NCBI GenBank assembly: GCA_963718315.1
Contig: CAVQZC010000012.1
Span: 711,551-775,550, forward strand
Source: CAVQZC01 sp963718315
GTDB taxonomy: Bacteria > Actinomycetota > Thermoleophilia > Gaiellales > JAICJC01
Direction: 5' to 3'
DNA: 64,000 bases
Shown here piece after piece: positions 41,775 to 49,054 of this stretch (positions within the stretch are counted from its first letter, which is position 1; each line of letters starts with the position of its first letter). The notes below the pieces were generated by a model. It saw only the letters and a program-made list of their open reading frames with translations, was not told the DNA's origin and made no database searches. Both the position numbers and the translations under genes were made by a program.

Positions 41775-42890
41775 ATGGCGGTGGACGTCCAGACCTCGAC
41801 ATCCGCAGTCACCGACGTGCTCGACCGGGCGCTCGCCGGCGAGCGGATCACCGACGCCGACGCAGCCACGCTGCTCGAGTCTCGCGAGCTGGTGCGGATC
41901 GGCCGCGTGGCGCACGAGCTCCGAAACCGCCGGAATCCGGCCGACCAGGTCACGTTCGTGATCGACCGCAACCTGAATTACACCAACGTCTGTTACACCG
42001 ACTGCAACTTCTGCGCCTTCTACCGGCGGCCGGGCGATGTCCGCGAGGGCTACACGCTGCCCAGGCCGGTGATCTACAAGAAGATCGAGGAGACGCTGGC
42101 GCTGGGCGGCACCGCCCTGCTGATGCAGGGCGGCCACAACCCGGACCTGGGGCTCGACTGGTACGAGGACCTGTTCCGCTCGATCAAGGCCCGCTATCCG
42201 ATCCACCTGCACGCGCTTTCGCCGAGCGAGGTGCAGCACATCTCGCGCAAGGCGAAGCTGCCGACCTCCGAGACGCTGTCCCGGCTGCGCGACGCGGGGC
42301 TCGACTCGCTGCCGGGCGGCGGCGCGGAGATCCTCTCCGACCGCGTCCGCCACATCATCTCGCCCAAGAAGACGACGTCGGGTGAGTGGCTGGGCGTGAT
42401 GCGCGCCGCCCACCGGCTGGGGATGAGCACGACGGCGACCATGATGTGGGGCCACGTCGAGACGCTCGACGAGCGGATCGGCCATCTCCGCCAGCTCCGT
42501 GAGCTGCAGGACGAGATGCACGGCTTCCGGGCCTTCATCTCCTGGACCTTCCAGCCTGACAACACCGAGCTCGCCGCGCAGGTGACGTGGTATCCGACGA
42601 GCTTCGACTACCTGTTGATGCAGGCCGTCAGCCGCATCTACCTGGACAACGTCGACCACATCCAGAGCTCGTGGGTCACCCAGGGCATGAAGATCGGCCA
42701 GGTGGCGCTGTTCTACGGGGCGGACGACCTGGGCTCGATCATGATCGAGGAGAACGTCGTTTCCGCAGCGGGAACCACGCACCGCGCCGGAGTCGACGAC
42801 TTCCTGCACACGATCCGCAACGCCGGCTTCCGTCCCCGCCAGCGGGACACGCTGTACCGCACCGTTCGCGACTACGACCGCGTGGCCTGA
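41775..42890 (+). CDS. mqnC: Cyclic dehypoxanthinyl futalosine synthase (radical SAM)
   Basis: A 371-residue radical SAM protein with cluster site TNVCYTDCNFCAFYRRPGD and the MqnC-typical LLMQGGHNPDLGLDWYEDLF, HALSPSEVQHIS and WTFQPDNTEL. It cyclises dehypoxanthinylfutalosine, after which MqnD acts; mqnB and mqnD are not in this window. ATG 41775 directly follows the mqnA stop. The paralogous relationship to mqnE is clear from the shared DSLPGGGAEI segment. Confidence 0.95.
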   Translation: MAVDVQTSTSAVTDVLDRALAGERITDADAATLLESRELVRIGRVAHELRNRRNPADQVTFVIDRNLNYTNVCYTDCNFCAFYRRPGDVREGYTLPRPVIYKKIEETLALGGTALLMQGGHNPDLGLDWYEDLFRSIKARYPIHLHALSPSEVQHISRKAKLPTSETLSRLRDAGLDSLPGGGAEILSDRVRHIISPKKTTSGEWLGVMRAAHRLGMSTTATMMWGHVETLDERIGHLRQLRELQDEMHGFRAFISWTFQPDNTELAAQVTWYPTSFDYLLMQAVSRIYLDNVDHIQSSWVTQGMKIGQVALFYGADDLGSIMIEENVVSAAGTTHRAGVDDFLHTIRNAGFRPRQRDTLYRTVRDYDRVA

Positions 42891-43306
42891 TGCGGGTAGC
42901 CGTTACGCGCCGCTGTGCGGCGCCTCCGGAGGCGATCTGGCCCTGGCTTTCCGACCCGCACAAGCACGTGCAGATGCTGCCTCATACGGTGTCGCAGGTG
43001 GAGGTGCGTGAGAACGGCGACATCGCCTGTGTCGTGACGGCCTTCGGCCACCACGAGCCGATGGTGGTGCGGATGGTCGAGCGGGAGGAGCCGACCAGGC
43101 TGGTCGAGGAGCGCGTCGACGGGAAACGCGCGGGCAGGTCGGTGTTCGACGTCGAACGCGACGGCGACGGTAGCACGGTGACACTGACGAGTGATGTGGA
43201 TCTGCCGTTCCTGGTGGCGGGCATCGCCAAGAAGCCCGTGGAGCACAGCCTCACCCAGCAGCTCGAGAACCTCGACCGCCTGAGCGCAGGCGACGGCCAG
43301 GGCTAG
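42890..43306 (+). CDS. SRPBCC/START-fold small protein
   Basis: A 138-residue helix-grip (SRPBCC) domain: RVAVTRRCAAPPEAIWPWLSD start, HKHVQMLPHT, an antiparallel sheet with VVRMVEREEPTRLVEERVDG and a long C-terminal helix KKPVEHSLTQQLENLDRLS. Such domains bind hydrophobic ligands. Its ATG overlaps the mqnC stop, so it is co-expressed with menaquinone genes; a carrier or aromatase-like helper for a hydrophobic intermediate is possible but unproven. Confidence 0.75.
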   Translation: MRVAVTRRCAAPPEAIWPWLSDPHKHVQMLPHTVSQVEVRENGDIACVVTAFGHHEPMVVRMVEREEPTRLVEERVDGKRAGRSVFDVERDGDGSTVTLTSDVDLPFLVAGIAKKPVEHSLTQQLENLDRLSAGDGQG

Positions 43307-43311
43307 GCCCG

Positions 43312-43905
43312 ATGCTCAACTCTCTGGCGCACTGGGTGCAGGACACCGTCTCCGCTCACGGTCTGACCGCGGTCTTCCTGCTGATGGTGCTCGAGAGCGC
43401 GTGCATCCCGATCCCCAGCGAGGTGACGATGATCTTCGCGGGGTACCTGGTCAGCCAGGGCTCCATGAGCTTCTGGGGCGCCGTCGTCGCGGGCACGGCG
43501 GGCAACCTGGTCGGTTCGCTGATCGCCTGGGCGGCCGGCGCCTACGGCGTGGACGCCTACCTGCTCCGCTCGGCGCACTACCGCCAACGGATCGAGCAGG
43601 CCCATCGCTGGTTCGACCGCTACGGCACGCCGGTCGTCTTCTTCTCGCGGATGCTGCCCGTCGTCCGGACATTCATCTCACTGCCGGCCGGAGTGGCCCG
43701 GATGCCGCTCGGGCGCTTCTCGATCCTGACGACGGTGGGGAGCCTCATCTGGTGCATCGGGCTGACGCTGATCGGCTACGAGGCGGGGAAGAACTGGCAT
43801 CACTATCAGGATCAGTTCCACTACCTCGACTACCTGGTCGCCGTGGCGGTCGTGGGGGCTGTGGGCTGGTGGCTACTGCGCCGAAGGCGGCGGGCCCTCA
43901 ACTAG
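43312..43905 (+). CDS. DedA-family (SNARE-associated) membrane protein
   Basis: A 197-residue protein with the DedA pattern: VFLLMVLESACIPIPSEVTMIFAGYLV re-entrant segment, GNLVGSLIAWAAGAYGVD, then FFSRMLPVVRTFISLPAGVARM and GSLIWCIGLTLIGYEAGKNW. DedA proteins include undecaprenyl-phosphate and phosphatidylethanolamine flippases. The neighbouring polysaccharide functions make undecaprenyl-phosphate recycling plausible; that is inference. It begins six bases after the SRPBCC gene. Confidence 0.92.
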   Translation: MLNSLAHWVQDTVSAHGLTAVFLLMVLESACIPIPSEVTMIFAGYLVSQGSMSFWGAVVAGTAGNLVGSLIAWAAGAYGVDAYLLRSAHYRQRIEQAHRWFDRYGTPVVFFSRMLPVVRTFISLPAGVARMPLGRFSILTTVGSLIWCIGLTLIGYEAGKNWHHYQDQFHYLDYLVAVAVVGAVGWWLLRRRRRALN

Positions 43906-43908
43906 ACT
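43903..43908 (+). promoter_or_regulatory. -10 box of a leaderless promoter (sugar aminotransferase gene)
   Basis: TAGACT ends eight bases before GTG 43917 and overlaps the end of the DedA gene. Confidence 0.45.
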
Positions 43909-43916
43909 CGGCGCCC

Positions 43917-45026
43917 GTGTCAGTCCCATTGATGGATATTCGCGGGCAGTACGAGGAGCTGCTGCCTGACATCAAGCAGGCCGTCTGCGACGTGATCGAT
44001 TCGGGCCGGTTCATCCTCGGACCCAACGTGCGGTCGCTCGAAGAGGAGTTTGCTGCCAGCGTCGGCCACGGCCACGCGGTGTCAGTTGCCAACGGTACGG
44101 ACGCGCTGGAGCTCGCGCTGAACGCGCTGGGGATCGGCCCCGGCGACGAGGTCGTGACCACGGCCTACACGTTCTATGCGACGGCCGAGGCGATCGCGCG
44201 CACCGGTGCGACCCCGGTCTTCGCCGACATCGATCCGGTGACGCTCTGCCTCGACCCGGTGGCCGCCGAGGCGGCCGTGACCGAGCGCACACGGGCGATC
44301 GTGCTGGTGCACATCTTCGGGCAGCCCGGCGACTGCGGGGCGTTCCGGGAGCTGGCCGACCGGCATGGGATCGCGCTGATCGAGGATGCCGCCCAGGCGT
44401 TCGGCGCCAGCTTCGAGGGGCATAGAGCGGGTAGCTGGGGCGATGTCTCGACGTTCTCCTTCTTCCCCACCAAGAACCTCCCCGCAATGGGCGACGGGGG
44501 CATGACCGTGGCCGCGTCCGCCGAGGTCGCCGACCGGATCCGGATGCTCCGCTTCCACGGCTCGCGTGACAAGCGGACGTTCGAGTACGTGGGCGTCAAC
44601 TCGCGGCTGGACGAGATGCAGGCGGCGATCGTGCGTCTGCTGATGCCTCACGTCGACGGCTGGAACGACGCCCGCCGGGCGGCCGCGGCCCGCTATGCGG
44701 AGCTCGGCCTCGGCGAGCGGGTGTCGCTTCCCGCCGAACCGCCCGACCGCCGCCACGTCTACCACCTCTACGTCGTCCGCACCGGCCGGCGCGAGCTGCT
44801 GCAGCGCTCGCTGAAGGAGGCGGGGGTGGCCAGCGCGGTGTACTACGGCGAGCCGCTGCACCTGCAGCCGGTGTTCGCGCACCTCGGCTACCGCCCGGGC
44901 AGCCTGCCCGAGACCGAGCGCGCCGCGGCGGAGGGCCTGGCGCTGCCGATGTTCCCCACGCTGTCCGAAGCGGCGCAGCGCGAGGTGGTCACCGCCGTGC
45001 GGGCAGCCGCGCCGCAGGCGGCGTAG
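43917..45026 (+). CDS. DegT/DnrJ/EryC1/StrS family sugar aminotransferase
   Basis: A 369-residue PLP-dependent protein. VPLMDIRGQYEELLPDIKQAV start, FILGPNVRSLEEEFA, VANGTDALELALNALG, VTTAYTFYATAEAI, VHIFGQPGD, EDAAQAFGA, and Schiff-base Lys in FSFFPTKNLPAMGDGG. Enzymes of this family aminate a keto-sugar nucleotide in surface-glycan or antibiotic sugar synthesis. No sugar-nucleotide dehydratase lies nearby. It may supply an amino sugar to the polysaccharide locus 3 kb downstream. Confidence 0.92.
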   Translation: MSVPLMDIRGQYEELLPDIKQAVCDVIDSGRFILGPNVRSLEEEFAASVGHGHAVSVANGTDALELALNALGIGPGDEVVTTAYTFYATAEAIARTGATPVFADIDPVTLCLDPVAAEAAVTERTRAIVLVHIFGQPGDCGAFRELADRHGIALIEDAAQAFGASFEGHRAGSWGDVSTFSFFPTKNLPAMGDGGMTVAASAEVADRIRMLRFHGSRDKRTFEYVGVNSRLDEMQAAIVRLLMPHVDGWNDARRAAAARYAELGLGERVSLPAEPPDRRHVYHLYVVRTGRRELLQRSLKEAGVASAVYYGEPLHLQPVFAHLGYRPGSLPETERAAAEGLALPMFPTLSEAAQREVVTAVRAAAPQAA

Positions 45027-45039
45027 GCTCCGGCGCTCT

Positions 45040-46056
45040 ATGCGCGTCTGGGTCGACCTCACCAACTCGCCGCACGTCCCGATCTTCGCCCCGCTGATCC
45101 GGCGGATGCACGCGCGTGGGTGGGACGTGGAGGTGACGGCGCGTGCGTTCGCCCAGACGATCCAGCTGCTCGAGCTGCACGGCATCGAGCACACCGTGGT
45201 GGGCCACCACGGCGGCGGCGGCAGGCTCGGCAAGGGGCGCGCGGCAGCCGATCGGGTGCACGCGATGCTCCGGTTCGGCCGCAGGTTCACGTTCGACGCC
45301 GCCATGGCCCACGGGTCGACTGACCTGCCCATGGCCTGCAGGGTGCTGGGGATTCCCAACACGACGATGTTCGACTACGAGTTCGCCCGGCTCCAGCACA
45401 GCCTCAACTGCCGGCTCGCAAACCGCGTCCTGATCCCCGCGGCGATCCCGGCCGAGCGCGTCGCCGGCTATGGGGCCCGGCCGCCGAAGCTGGTGCGCTA
45501 CCCGGGGCTGAAGGAGGAGTACTACCTGGCCGACTTCGAGCCCGACCCGGCGGTGCCGGCGTCACTGGGGCTGGACGGCAGCCGGGTGGGGGTGGTGCTG
45601 CGGCCGCCGGCCGACGTCGCCCTCTACCACCGGTTCGAGAATCCGCTCTTCGACGAGCTGCTGGGCGACCTCGGGCTCCGCGACGACGTCAGCGCGGTGG
45701 TGCTGCCGCGCACGCCCGAGCAGGCCGAGCGGATCCGTGCCCTCGCGCTGCCGTCGGTGGTCGTGCCCGAGGCGGCGGTCGACGGGCAGAGCCTGGTGGC
45801 CGGGGCGGATCTCGTCGTCAGCGCTGGCGGGACGATGAACCGCGAGGCCGTCGTCCTCGGCACTCCCGTCTACACGACGTTTGCCGGCCGCCTCGGCGGT
45901 GTGGACGAGCGGCTGATCGCCGACGGCCGGCTGCGGCCGCTGGAACGGGTCGAGGACCTGGTCCTGGAGCGGCGGCCGGCGGAGGTTTCGGCCAGGTTGC
46001 GGCGCGATCCGGAGGTGCTGATCGACCTCGCCGTCCCGGGCCTCGCGTCAGCCTGA
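45040..46056 (+). CDS. DUF354 family protein, glycosyltransferase-like
   Basis: A 338-residue protein with DUF354 features: VWVDLTNSPHVPIFAPLIRRM, VTARAFAQTIQLLELHG, VVGHHGG, NTTMFDYEFARLQ, KLVRYPGLKEEYYLADF, VVSAGGTMNREAVVLGTPVYT. The family has a GT-B/UDP-N-acetylglucosamine epimerase-like fold and often sits with sugar genes; its activity is not established. ATG 45040 is preceded by TAGGCT ten bases away. It ends overlapping the convergent lipoprotein gene by nine bases. Confidence 0.85.
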   Translation: MRVWVDLTNSPHVPIFAPLIRRMHARGWDVEVTARAFAQTIQLLELHGIEHTVVGHHGGGGRLGKGRAAADRVHAMLRFGRRFTFDAAMAHGSTDLPMACRVLGIPNTTMFDYEFARLQHSLNCRLANRVLIPAAIPAERVAGYGARPPKLVRYPGLKEEYYLADFEPDPAVPASLGLDGSRVGVVLRPPADVALYHRFENPLFDELLGDLGLRDDVSAVVLPRTPEQAERIRALALPSVVVPEAAVDGQSLVAGADLVVSAGGTMNREAVVLGTPVYTTFAGRLGGVDERLIADGRLRPLERVEDLVLERRPAEVSARLRRDPEVLIDLAVPGLASA

Positions 46057-46506
46057 GCGGGGAACGATCCTGATCCCGTAGCTGACGTCGCCCTGCGACC
46101 CGTGTGCGTCGACCGACAGGATGCCGCGGCCCGGCACGGTCAGGGTCGGCCGGGGGGTGGCAGGGATGTAGGTCGAATGGCCGCCGTAGTCGACCTCGAT
46201 TGGCCGGTCGGGCCAGAACCCGAAGCTCACCGTCACGCGATCGCCGGAGTTGGCCCCGATCCTCGGCAGGGCCGGGTACTGCTCCCACCCCACCGAATCC
46301 AAGCAGGCGGTACTGCCGCTGTCTCCGTGCATCACCGTCCAGCAGGACGACCCGGTGGCCATCTTGGCTCGCACGCCGCCGGCGGTCAGATACGCGTCCG
46401 GAGGTTGCGTCGTCTGTGTCGTGTGATGCGCGGGGTGAGCCGCCGCGTGGCCGCAGGCGGTGGCCAGGGCGGTGATGCCGGCGAGTGCCAGGAGCGTTCC
46501 CCTCAC
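46048..46506 (-). CDS. Secreted or lipid-anchored hypothetical protein
   Basis: A 152-residue protein. The N-terminus VRGTLLALAGITALATACGHAA is a signal peptide with a possible lipobox (ATAC), followed by a His/Thr/Gln-rich linker and a beta-rich domain with a probable disulfide pair (SSCWTV, TACLDS) and YIPATPRPTLTVPGRGILSVD. I do not recognise the family. GTG 46506 places the signal peptide correctly. Divergent from the LysR gene, 48 bases away. Confidence 0.65.
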   Translation of the reverse strand: MRGTLLALAGITALATACGHAAAHPAHHTTQTTQPPDAYLTAGGVRAKMATGSSCWTVMHGDSGSTACLDSVGWEQYPALPRIGANSGDRVTVSFGFWPDRPIEVDYGGHSTYIPATPRPTLTVPGRGILSVDAHGSQGDVSYGIRIVPRSG

Positions 46507-46542
46507 GTTTGGTTGGACGCTGATGACCCTGCCGAAGTTCCA

Positions 46543-46548
46543 TAAGCT
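46543..46548 (+). promoter_or_regulatory. -10 box of a leaderless promoter (LysR gene)
   Basis: TAAGCT ends six bases before ATG 46555. Confidence 0.4.
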
Positions 46549-46554
46549 CCGCCT

Positions 46555-47454
46555 ATGCCCGACCTCCGCCACCTGCGCACCTTCGCGGCCGTCGCCGAGC
46601 GTGGATCGTTCTCGGCCGCAGCGCAGGCGCTGGGCATCACCCAGCCCGCCGTCAGCCAGCAGATCCAGGCTCTGGAGCGTGAGATCGGCGAACCGCTCAT
46701 CGATCGCTCGCGCCGCCGCGTCCGGCTGACCGAGCGGGGCGAGGCCGTGCACCGGCACGCCGCGCGGATGCTGGCGCTGGACGAGGAGTTCGCCCGCGAG
46801 TTGCGCTCGGAGGACGCAGAGCTCACGGGCTCGCTGGTTGTCGGGTCGAGCACCGGCCTCGGCGAGCATCTGCTGCCACTGTTGCTGGGCGGGTTCAGGC
46901 GGGAGCATCGGCAGGTGGCCGTCAGCCTCCGGGTCGAGGCCACGGCAACCGTCATCCAGCGGGTCGCCGACCGCGAGCTGGAGCTGGGCGTGGTCGGCGC
47001 GGAGCTGCCGCATCGCTCGCTCGTCTACGAGCCGTTCCTGACCGATCGGATCGTGCTGGCGGTTCCGCCCGGTCATCGGTTCGCCGGGCGCAGCGTCTCG
47101 CTGGAGGAGTTGTGCGCCGAGCCGCTGATCGTGATGCAGCAGGGCGCCGGCGTGCGCACCGTGATCGAGGAGGAGCTGCGACGGGCGGGCATCCGGCCGC
47201 GCGACCTTCGCGTGGAGATGGAGCTCGGCCTGCAGGAGTCGGCCAAGGCGGCCGTCGAGGCGGGCTACGGCGTGTCGTTCGTCTCCCAGCTTGCCGTCCG
47301 CCGCGAGCTCGAGCTGGGGACGCTGGCGACGGCCGAGGTGGCCGGAATCGACCCGGTCCGCGACTTCTCGACGGTGCGACCCGCCGGACGGCCGCCGGAC
47401 CGGCTCGCCGAGGCCTTCGTCGCCTGGTGCCGGCCGCGACTGGGCACCGGGTGA
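46555..47454 (+). CDS. LysR-family transcriptional regulator
   Basis: A 299-residue regulator: N-terminal winged HTH (LRHLRTFAAVAERGSFSAAAQAL, TQPAVSQQIQALEREIGEPL) and a two-lobed effector domain (GSLVVGSSTGLGEHLLP, IVMQQGAGVRTVIEEELRRAGI). The pattern GSSTGLGEHLLP is typical of CysB/CysL-CbbR-like members but the effector cannot be told. Usual LysR targets are the divergent gene, here the secreted hypothetical protein; a T-N11-A operator is not obvious in the 48-base gap. Confidence 0.93.
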   Translation: MPDLRHLRTFAAVAERGSFSAAAQALGITQPAVSQQIQALEREIGEPLIDRSRRRVRLTERGEAVHRHAARMLALDEEFARELRSEDAELTGSLVVGSSTGLGEHLLPLLLGGFRREHRQVAVSLRVEATATVIQRVADRELELGVVGAELPHRSLVYEPFLTDRIVLAVPPGHRFAGRSVSLEELCAEPLIVMQQGAGVRTVIEEELRRAGIRPRDLRVEMELGLQESAKAAVEAGYGVSFVSQLAVRRELELGTLATAEVAGIDPVRDFSTVRPAGRPPDRLAEAFVAWCRPRLGTG

Positions 47455-47485
47455 AAGGTCACCAGAGGCGCTGGTAGGGCTTCTG

Positions 47486-47517
47486 CGAGGGGGGCAGCCT
47501 GACGGCCGCCCCCCTCG
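47486..47517. terminator. Bidirectional hairpin terminator
   Basis: CGAGGGGGGC (47486-47495) and GCCCCCCTCG (47508-47517) form a perfect ten-base stem with a 12-base loop between the 3' ends of the LysR gene and the small reverse-strand gene. Confidence 0.65.
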
Positions 47518-47535
47518 ACCCACTCCCGGGCGAGA

Positions 47536-47697
47536 TCAGGCCGCGTCGCGGACGTCGCGCGTGCCGTCTTGCCGGGTGGGATCCTCGGTGGCGTAGTACC
47601 ACGCCAGGAGGCGCTGGATCTCCAGCGGTGAGTGCTCACCAGCGTCGCGGTCGTCTGCGTCCACGGCAAGCGGAGTGGATGGATCGGTACGTTCCAT
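47536..47697 (-). CDS. Small acidic hypothetical protein behind a hairpin-masked ribosome-binding site
   Basis: A 53-residue protein: MERTDPSTPLAVDADDRDAG, then a helix LEIQRLLAWYYATEDPTRQDG. ATG 47697 follows GGGGG by nine bases, and that GGGGG lies in a hairpin (47702-47724). I do not recognise the family. The combination of terminator, short gene and structured leader suggests a real, regulated gene. Confidence 0.5.
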   Translation of the reverse strand: MERTDPSTPLAVDADDRDAGEHSPLEIQRLLAWYYATEDPTRQDGTRDVRDAA

Positions 47698-47701
47698 GTG
47701 C

Positions 47702-47724
47702 GGTGACCCCCTTTGGGACTCACC
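47702..47724 (-). promoter_or_regulatory. Hairpin covering the ribosome-binding site of the 53-residue gene
   Basis: On the reverse strand GGTGAGTCCC, loop AAA and GGGGGTCACC pair over ten positions with one mismatch. The GGGGG of the right arm is the only candidate ribosome-binding site and would be hidden when the hairpin is closed. Confidence 0.4.
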
Positions 47725-47771
47725 TACTGGATCGGCGATCGGCGTCTTGCGGAAGATCCCTCTTTGCGGTC

Positions 47772-47801
47772 CCCGGAACACCGAAACCGGTGAAATCCGG
47801 G
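47772..47801 (-). terminator. Imperfect hairpin after the 88-residue gene
   Basis: CCCGG/CCGGG and inner CACCG/CGGTG with a GTTT loop form a two-tier hairpin 20 bases after the stop of the gene at 47821-48087 (reverse strand). No long T run follows. Confidence 0.35.
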
Positions 47802-47820
47802 CACCCCCATCGCACGACGC

Positions 47821-48087
47821 TCAGGTACTCGCGGAGCCGGTCCAGTCTTTCAGATCGGTCCAGTAGCTGGCCGCCAGCGCGTCGGCCAGGCGGGGGTCGG
47901 TGTGGTCGCGGTTGAACACGTTTCGCGTCACGTCCGCGCACACCTCGACCTCCGACAGCCTGACCTGCCCGAGATGCACGATCACGTCGTGGGAGAGCTG
48001 GAGCTCGTCAGCCGTGTAGTGCTTGAAATTCAGGTCTGGGGCCCGATCCATAAGCTCGGGCCAGTCGGGGCAGGATCGGGTCGCCAC
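47821..48087 (-). CDS. Hypothetical 88-residue protein
   Basis: A soluble protein with ATRSCPDWPELMDRAPDL, a helical HYTADELQLSHDVIVHLGQV and VTRNVFNRDHTDPRLADALAAS. GTG 48087 is six bases after TAGGAT (reverse strand 48099-48094), the leaderless arrangement used by other genes here. No family is recognised. It lies downstream of the chain-length gene on the same strand, nine bases away, but the promoter box overlapping that gene's end suggests separate expression. Confidence 0.6.
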   Translation of the reverse strand: MATRSCPDWPELMDRAPDLNFKHYTADELQLSHDVIVHLGQVRLSEVEVCADVTRNVFNRDHTDPRLADALAASYWTDLKDWTGSAST

Positions 48088-48093
48088 CGCCGT

Positions 48094-48099
48094 ATCCTA
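48094..48099 (-). promoter_or_regulatory. -10 box of a leaderless promoter (88-residue gene)
   Basis: TAGGAT on the reverse strand ends six bases before GTG 48087. Confidence 0.35.
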
Positions 48100-49020
48100 T
48101 GTCGCTGCTGGCTGCGGGCGGTTCCCACGGTTCCGGCCGCGGATGGCGTCCCAGACCAGCGCCAGGATGACGCCGATGATCAGCCCGGCAAACACCGCGA
48201 TGATGAACGAGCTCGACTTCTTGGTCGGCGAGACAACGGAGGCGGTCGGGTGCTGAATGAACGCGGCCGACTCGACGTCCGTCGACGTCACCGCGAGCAC
48301 CTGGTTCTCGGTGAGATCGGTGTTGAGCGCGCCGATCTCGGTGGCCGCCGACGAGATCGCCGACAGCAGCGGGCCGGACGCTGTCGCCTTGTCGAGCGCC
48401 GACATCGACGAGCTGTTGATGCGGTCGAGGTTCGCCTGCGCCTCTCGCTGCGCCTTCTCGAGGGCGGCGATCTGCGTCTTGTCAGAGGCGATCTGCGCCT
48501 GCAGCAGCTGGGTCTTCTTGGCCTGATACGTGTTGGCGAAGTCGATCAGCGACTGCGCGAGCGAGCCGGCGGCCAGCGTGACCGAGGTGTGGTTGAACGG
48601 GGGGTTGCCCGACCCCCGCACGGTGATGGTCACGTTCGGGGAGCCGGCCGCGCGGACCGCCGTCGCGGCCTGCTGGATGACGACGACGCTGGTGTGGTTG
48701 CGCAGCACGTTCGAGGGGATCTTGCTGATCCCCGCCGCCTTGTCGATCGCGGCGTCGGACTTGGTGAACGTGGACACCGTCGAGGGGTTGGTGACCACCG
48801 TGTTGTTGAGGACTGCGCCGCCTGTAGGCGCCAGCGGCTGTCCCAGGTACACCGTTGCCTGGCCCTGCCACAGGTTGCCCTTCGCCCCGACCGTGTGCAG
48901 TGCCACGAGCAGCACTGCGACGACGACACAGGCAACGACTATGTACCATCGGCGGGCGACCTGGGCGGCGTAGCGGGACACGCTCACCTCGCCGCTCTGG
49001 GAGCCATCGGGCTGAGACAC
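48097..49020 (-). CDS. Wzz/chain-length-determinant-like membrane protein
   Basis: A 307-residue protein with two membrane helices (about 22-42 and 268-290) enclosing an extracytoplasmic domain rich in helices and coiled coil (AKKTQLLQAQIASDKTQIAALEKAQREAQ, split over two heptad runs). The arrangement and the VYLGQPLAP strand match Wzz/polysaccharide co-polymerase proteins without a kinase domain. Likely sets glycan chain length or supports export at the head of the polysaccharide locus. GTG 49020 is eight bases after TATGCT. Confidence 0.8.
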   Translation of the reverse strand: MSQPDGSQSGEVSVSRYAAQVARRWYIVVACVVVAVLLVALHTVGAKGNLWQGQATVYLGQPLAPTGGAVLNNTVVTNPSTVSTFTKSDAAIDKAAGISKIPSNVLRNHTSVVVIQQAATAVRAAGSPNVTITVRGSGNPPFNHTSVTLAAGSLAQSLIDFANTYQAKKTQLLQAQIASDKTQIAALEKAQREAQANLDRINSSSMSALDKATASGPLLSAISSAATEIGALNTDLTENQVLAVTSTDVESAAFIQHPTASVVSPTKKSSSFIIAVFAGLIIGVILALVWDAIRGRNRGNRPQPAAT

Positions 49021-49028
49021 GGTCGCCA

Positions 49029-49034
49029 AGCATA
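49029..49034 (-). promoter_or_regulatory. -10 box of a leaderless promoter (Wzz-like gene)
   Basis: TATGCT on the reverse strand ends eight bases before GTG 49020. Confidence 0.4.
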
Positions 49035-49054
49035 GCGATACGCTCCGCGCGATC

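Noticed and set aside
47698..47820. A known riboswitch in the leader of the 53-residue gene
   Set aside because: GCAAAG and hairpins recall c-di-GMP type RNAs, but the conserved core is incomplete; only the local hairpins are reported.
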